9,849 nucleotides of DNA, taken from Candidatus Kapaibacterium sp. Lineage in GTDB: Bacteria > Bacteroidota > Ignavibacteria > Kapaibacteriales > HRBIN21. The stretch is taken from positions 1-9,849 of the forward strand of contig JANWXA010000061.1 of assembly GCA_025055465.1 (NCBI GenBank). The letters are read 5' to 3'. The position numbers and the translations under genes were made by a program. The notes beneath the pieces are model-generated. The model did not search any database and was not told where the DNA came from. It saw nothing but the letters and a program-made list of their open reading frames with translations. The first letter of the stretch is position 1. Each line of letters starts with the position of its first letter. Below are positions 5,806 through 9,849 of the stretch, one piece after another.

Positions 5806-8800
5806 AGTACGGAATACGGAGTGGGTAGCTGGCGACACGGTCAGGATCTACGCATTCTGAGTACGTGAAGTGCATGAGGTAGTCGGCAGCGCGGATTGGG
5901 AAGACGAACTGCTGTGCGGCAATACTCCGCAGACGGCTGCATTGCTCTCTGTTGAGGAGGGGACCGACCCCTAAGCTGTTTCGGCTACAGACGCCCTCAA
6001 GCGACAGCAGTCTGGAAGCCTCGCGTGTGAGGCGCCCCAGGTCAAAGAGCACGTAAGTCGGCTGTGCATAGAAGAAGCTTGTCGTTGCAGCCGCTGGGGG
6101 CCGGATGTCAATTCCTCCGATACCACCATCGTCAAGCCGAATGCGCAGCATTCTTGCCATGTCCCGGAGAGCAAGCAGGCGAGTGTACGTCGGATCGCCA
6201 GTCGCTGCTCCAATCTCTACCGTGCTAAGCGGCCGGTGGCTGGTCTGAGGGATGGAGACCATCCAGTAGCCTCGCAATACCGCACGAGTCCAGTCCCAAT
6301 TGGCTTGGGCAACGGTGGAGCTGCTGGGCGGGAGTCCCGATACCCATCTCAGTTCGTCGTACACGCTCGGATTGACGAAGAGTCGGTGCCAGAGCCCACT
6401 CCGGTCAGTGCCGGAGACGTGAATGAGCGGTGGGATGAGGTACTCCCGCTCCGTCCTGCCGTCCGGCGCCGCGGTGATAGTCTGTTTCTGCACGTCATAG
6501 GGGTCAAAGCCCTCAGGGGAGGAGACGTGGCAGACCAGACCAACGATGGGGACGAAGGCTGCAATCACTCGGACCGAGTCAACTCGCTGGACTGTCAGGT
6601 GGCGGAGCTTCTCCTGCAGGCGGTTGTACTGGCTCGTTCGGAAGAAGTAGGCGTAGAGGAGCTTCTCGTTGCTGGCGACGGCGCGCCCAACGTCAAAGCC
6701 CGAGGGGCGGTAGACCCGCCGAATGACCAGAGTAGCTCCGAGGCGGTCCATCATCCGCTGCTGGACGATGCCCGTGTACTGGGATCCGGCTGGTCCCCCA
6801 ACGCCCGTACCGCGGAGGTACCGCTCGTCTATGCGCGGTGTCCCACCTTCGGGGCCACTCGCTGCAGCCCGACGTATGACGGAATCGCGTCGGATGACTT
6901 GGACGGCATAGATAGCGCTGTTCTCCAACCGTGGGATGGAGAACAGGATCCGCCCGCCAGAGGAGCCCGAGGGGCTCGTCTCCCCAAGCGCCAGGGGGCG
7001 TGGAATCCGAGTGTAGGTCAGCGGCACCTCCGTGCGCTCGCCCGTGCGAAGGTTGACGAGGCGTACGCGGTAGAGTCGGATGGTGTCTCCTGCTCGTACC
7101 TCGCTCCCTCTACTGGGGAAGAGCCAGTCCGGGTTCGTCAGCAGAGTAATGGAGCCCTCGCGGCACTCATCCTGCAGGAAGAAGCGCTGCTGCGGGCGCG
7201 GATAGCCCATATAGACCCACTGGGGCATGATCGTATCTGGCCGCGGCTGGGTGGTGAATGTTGCAGTAACCCGTTGTTCAATCCGCTGCCCTGCGCGGTC
7301 GCCCCTTCTGTACCGTACGTCGCTCCACGCTGTAGAGCTTGCCAGCTCGCGTGCAGCCCGCTCGCTTGCCTGCTCAACCGTCTCGCCTTCCCGGCGTGCA
7401 AAGCCGCTGCCCGTGTACTCCTGTCCGTAGGCGGAGACCTCAACTCGGTAGCGGGTCAACCCCAGCAGCGGTTCGTTCGGAACGAGCGCAACCGCTGGGG
7501 CTTCCGGCGTTGAACGGTCTACTTGAGTTGTAGGCACAGTGACGCTGAAGTTCCCTCGGGTGTCCTGCCGAAGCAGCCGGAAGGTCCCGACACGGATCCG
7601 GTACACCTTCGTGGCTCGGCTGCCGTCGTCGCGCATCTCCTCCAGCGCGAACGGACGGTCCGGTTTCAGGTTGAAGAACGCCGTCGGTTCGGCGAAGACA
7701 GAGACATCCTCCGAGCCGTCGCTCGGGGCAACATCGCTGATCATCTCCAGGCTTGCCAGCGGCGATTCCGTCAGAGGGACACAGCGCTCGCCGAGCGTGA
7801 ACTGGAAGTTACAGTACCCACTGACGGCCCCACCGAGGATGCTGTAGTGGCCACCAACGGCGCCCGCAATCCAGGTTGGGTTCGGCAGCCCTGCCTGCAG
7901 CACGCTGCCTACCCTCATCCCAAGAATCTCAAACTTGCCCGACACGAACCAGAGGTCAACGAAGAGGCCAATGGAGGCATCCAGCCGAGCATACATCTGC
8001 CCAGTGGCGTACCACCCGTTAGCACCCATCGGACGGCCGTCGGCGCATCGGGCTGTGATGCCATAGTCCAGCAATGCCATGTCAAACCCTACGAGGAATC
8101 GCATGGAGGCGTAGAAGATGAGGAAGCGGAGTTCTCCAGGGTTGAAGTCTGCCATTGCGCCGAAGGCGAAGCCGTTCCCGCGTCCCAACGCCTCAGGACG
8201 CACCGGGGCCGGGACTGGCCCAGTAAGCTCAAGGACCTCAGGGGGAATTGGTGGGATGGACGGCAGGTTCATTCCCGCCATGAAGTACGCCTGCAAGGTA
8301 ATGATGCGAAGTACCTCTACCCGAATCCGCTCTCCCTCAGGATCGCCAATCTTGATGTGCCACGTCTCGGGGGAGAAGAACAGGACCATTCTGCCTGATG
8401 CTGTTGCTGCTTCAAGGTTCACCGACAGGCCGAACTGACCAAAGAAAGTGCGCTCAGGGAAGTTATACGAGATTTCGGCAGTGGCCCTCACAGGGGCTTG
8501 ACCCCGCTCCATCAGGCCTGCCAGCATCCAGCCATCACCCCGCAAGCTGATTTCGCGGATCCCCCCACCAGCGAAGCTCACCTCCAGCCGCACGTCGCAG
8601 TTGAAGGCCTTGGGCTCTGGATGGGTCCCGATTGTAACCAGCGCATAGAACCCAAAGGTCTCACCACGATCCGAATAAGAGGGCACATACCGAGCGCCTG
8701 AGTTCGTCGAGCCTGGTGAGGCACTGCTGGCGGTCGTTCTTGTTTCGCTACCGCCGGTAGGATTGATGGCTGAAGGATCGCTTGCCCGCACCATGTTGTA

Positions 8801-9849
8801 CCATGCGCCTCCACCGAATCCGTAGATAGCGACGCCGCTGAACACCGGTATCCCGCTGGCAATGAGGGCACGGGCATCAACGTACCAATACCGATATGCC
8901 TGCGGTGCGCTGATAGAGCCGAACTGTACCGTTGCCTCCACTCGGACCATGCGGACGAAGTTTGCCTGCACCGCTCCGCGAAAGCCGTTCCCGTACGTGC
9001 GATCGTTGTTGTAAAACCGGACCGAGCCTTCGATCTCAACTGCCCCCATGTCGGCGCGGATGCCGATGGAGTCCAGGTCTATCCCGCTGAACACGAACGA
9101 TGGCGGGCTGTCGCGGCCGGTACTGAGAGCACCCCAGATGGAGATCGTCGTTCCACCGCTGATACCAGCTCCACCGGGCTGGAGGTTGACATCTATGCCA
9201 ATGCGGACTCCAATCCCCAGACCTTCACGGCGGTCACCGCTGACGAGATCAAATCCCCGAATACTGATGGGGAAGCCGCCGGCGCTCCTACTGCCTGAGC
9301 CGCTTCCGCCGCTCGGAGGAGGCTCGGGTTCAGGAGAACCTAAGATGCTGTGCGGCGGAGAAGCAAACGACCAGTGTCGTACGGTGATGTATGGACGCTG
9401 GTGCGTCTGAATCTGCATCTCTTGGAAGCTGATCCCGCCCATGTTGAGAGGAATGTCACGGGTCCCACCGAAGGAGATGTGCCCGGTGAAGTTCGCCTGG
9501 GCTGCGAATCCACCATGGGTGCCTGCGCCCGCTGCAATACGGACCCAGGAGGTGTTCTCCAACTCCAGCGTCCCTGCCCACATGGGGATGTTGAGGCGTC
9601 CACGTGGGCGCACGGTGAACTCAAAGCGAATACCGCCAGTGGTGTCACGCAGGATTGCGGAGTACGCCAGTGCCGAGTCGCTCACCGGCACCCGGATGCT
9701 CCCGCTCATCCAGCCGCTCTCCAGAGAGGAGTTCAGCACACGTAGGCCAATCGTATCAATGCTCCCGCCCCAGCCGCCGAGGTTGCCTTCGGGGTAGCGG
9801 AGGATGTTGAGCGCTACGATGTCAAAGTTGACGCCACTCTGGTCGATGA
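5804..9849 (-). CDS. Giant beta-rich exported or surface protein, 5' end off window, function unknown
   Basis: The frame is open without a stop from the right edge to the TGA at 5806-5804: 1,347 complete residues plus an unknown N-terminus. The GTG at 9739 is internal, because coding sequence of the same character (IDQSGVNFDIVALNILRYPE) continues upstream. Window residues 1-690 are rich in G and alternating hydrophobics, as in long beta-sheets (VRFYNNDRTYGNGFRG, YRYWYVDARALIASGIPVFS, GVAIYGFGGGAWYNM), broken by flexible linkers at about 168-188 (P/S/G-rich) and 361-392 (S/T/G-rich). About 701-815 resembles a bacterial Ig-like (Big_5) domain beginning SDVAPSDGSEDVSVFAEPTA. The rest includes a YAYFFRTSQYNRLQEKLR segment near 1063 and ends in RIPY with no T9SS tail. 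It lies 14 bases from the downstream fibronectin-type gene. From memory, large uncharacterised Bacteroidota proteins share phrases like these, but I cannot name the family. The CDS is certain; its function is not known. Confidence 0.85.
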   Translation of the reverse strand, partial: IDQSGVNFDIVALNILRYPEGNLGGWGGSIDTIGLRVLNSSLESGWMSGSIRVPVSDSALAYSAILRDTTGGIRFEFTVRPRGRLNIPMWAGTLELENTSWVRIAAGAGTHGGFAAQANFTGHISFGGTRDIPLNMGGISFQEMQIQTHQRPYITVRHWSFASPPHSILGSPEPEPPPSGGSGSGSRSAGGFPISIRGFDLVSGDRREGLGIGVRIGIDVNLQPGGAGISGGTTISIWGALSTGRDSPPSFVFSGIDLDSIGIRADMGAVEIEGSVRFYNNDRTYGNGFRGAVQANFVRMVRVEATVQFGSISAPQAYRYWYVDARALIASGIPVFSGVAIYGFGGGAWYNMVRASDPSAINPTGGSETRTTASSASPGSTNSGARYVPSYSDRGETFGFYALVTIGTHPEPKAFNCDVRLEVSFAGGGIREISLRGDGWMLAGLMERGQAPVRATAEISYNFPERTFFGQFGLSVNLEAATASGRMVLFFSPETWHIKIGDPEGERIRVEVLRIITLQAYFMAGMNLPSIPPIPPEVLELTGPVPAPVRPEALGRGNGFAFGAMADFNPGELRFLIFYASMRFLVGFDMALLDYGITARCADGRPMGANGWYATGQMYARLDASIGLFVDLWFVSGKFEILGMRVGSVLQAGLPNPTWIAGAVGGHYSILGGAVSGYCNFQFTLGERCVPLTESPLASLEMISDVAPSDGSEDVSVFAEPTAFFNLKPDRPFALEEMRDDGSRATKVYRIRVGTFRLLRQDTRGNFSVTVPTTQVDRSTPEAPAVALVPNEPLLGLTRYRVEVSAYGQEYTGSGFARREGETVEQASERAARELASSTAWSDVRYRRGDRAGQRIEQRVTATFTTQPRPDTIMPQWVYMGYPRPQQRFFLQDECREGSITLLTNPDWLFPSRGSEVRAGDTIRLYRVRLVNLRTGERTEVPLTYTRIPRPLALGETSPSGSSGGRILFSIPRLENSAIYAVQVIRRDSVIRRAAASGPEGGTPRIDERYLRGTGVGGPAGSQYTGIVQQRMMDRLGATLVIRRVYRPSGFDVGRAVASNEKLLYAYFFRTSQYNRLQEKLRHLTVQRVDSVRVIAAFVPIVGLVCHVSSPEGFDPYDVQKQTITAAPDGRTEREYLIPPLIHVSGTDRSGLWHRLFVNPSVYDELRWVSGLPPSSSTVAQANWDWTRAVLRGYWMVSIPQTSHRPLSTVEIGAATGDPTYTRLLALRDMARMLRIRLDDGGIGGIDIRPPAAATTSFFYAQPTYVLFDLGRLTREASRLLSLEGVCSRNSLGVGPLLNREQCSRLRSIAAQQFVFPIRAADYLMHFTYSECVDPDRVASYPLRIPY

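Noticed and set aside
6236..8398. Long plus-strand open frames (425 and 291 codons, same frame, one stop between) opposite the giant gene
   Set aside because: They lie wholly antisense to a convincing CDS. Their translations are rich in R, G, P and A with no domain pattern, and no good ribosome binding site was seen. Such long shadows are expected opposite GC-rich genes.
9737..9739. GTG as the start of the giant gene
   Set aside because: The frame is open to the window edge and the upstream residues have the same composition. The true start lies outside the window.

Overview
The window (9,849 bases, GC-rich by eye) looks chromosomal and comes from a bacterium of the Bacteroidota/Chlorobiota (FCB) superphylum. 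The main evidence is a C-terminal type IX secretion (T9SS) sorting domain on one exported protein, plus a perfect match to the Bacteroidota -7 promoter element (TAnnTTTG). Clear Shine-Dalgarno sequences precede several genes and the GC content is high. Both fit an Ignavibacteria, Kapabacteria or Chlorobi-like lineage better than typical Bacteroidia, but that placement is an inference.

Left part (1-2092): housekeeping genes. The 5' part of prfB (release factor 2) runs leftward off the window and carries the classic in-frame UGA with a +1 programmed frameshift site. Reading rightward and divergent from it are a non-haem ferritin, a YbaB/EbfC nucleoid-associated protein and recR. ybaB and recR are separated by only 3 bases and are clearly co-transcribed.

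Middle (2093-3656): an intergenic region with two abutting hairpins and a probable promoter precedes a 439-residue secreted protein. That protein has a signal peptide, seven HAF-type repeats of about 45 residues (likely a seven-bladed beta-propeller) and a T9SS tail. It converges on the next operon across a 114-base spacer containing two hairpins.

Right part (3657-9849, minus strand): a two-gene operon for cell-surface or exported proteins. The upstream gene encodes a giant beta-rich protein (at least 1,347 residues, start off the window) with an Ig-like segment in its middle. Immediately downstream, with its ribosome binding site overlapping the giant gene's stop codon, is a 710-residue exported protein made of about six fibronectin type III-like modules. 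I do not recognise the function of this pair; it is the least explained content of the window.

No tRNA, rRNA, CRISPR array, insertion sequence or phage gene was seen.
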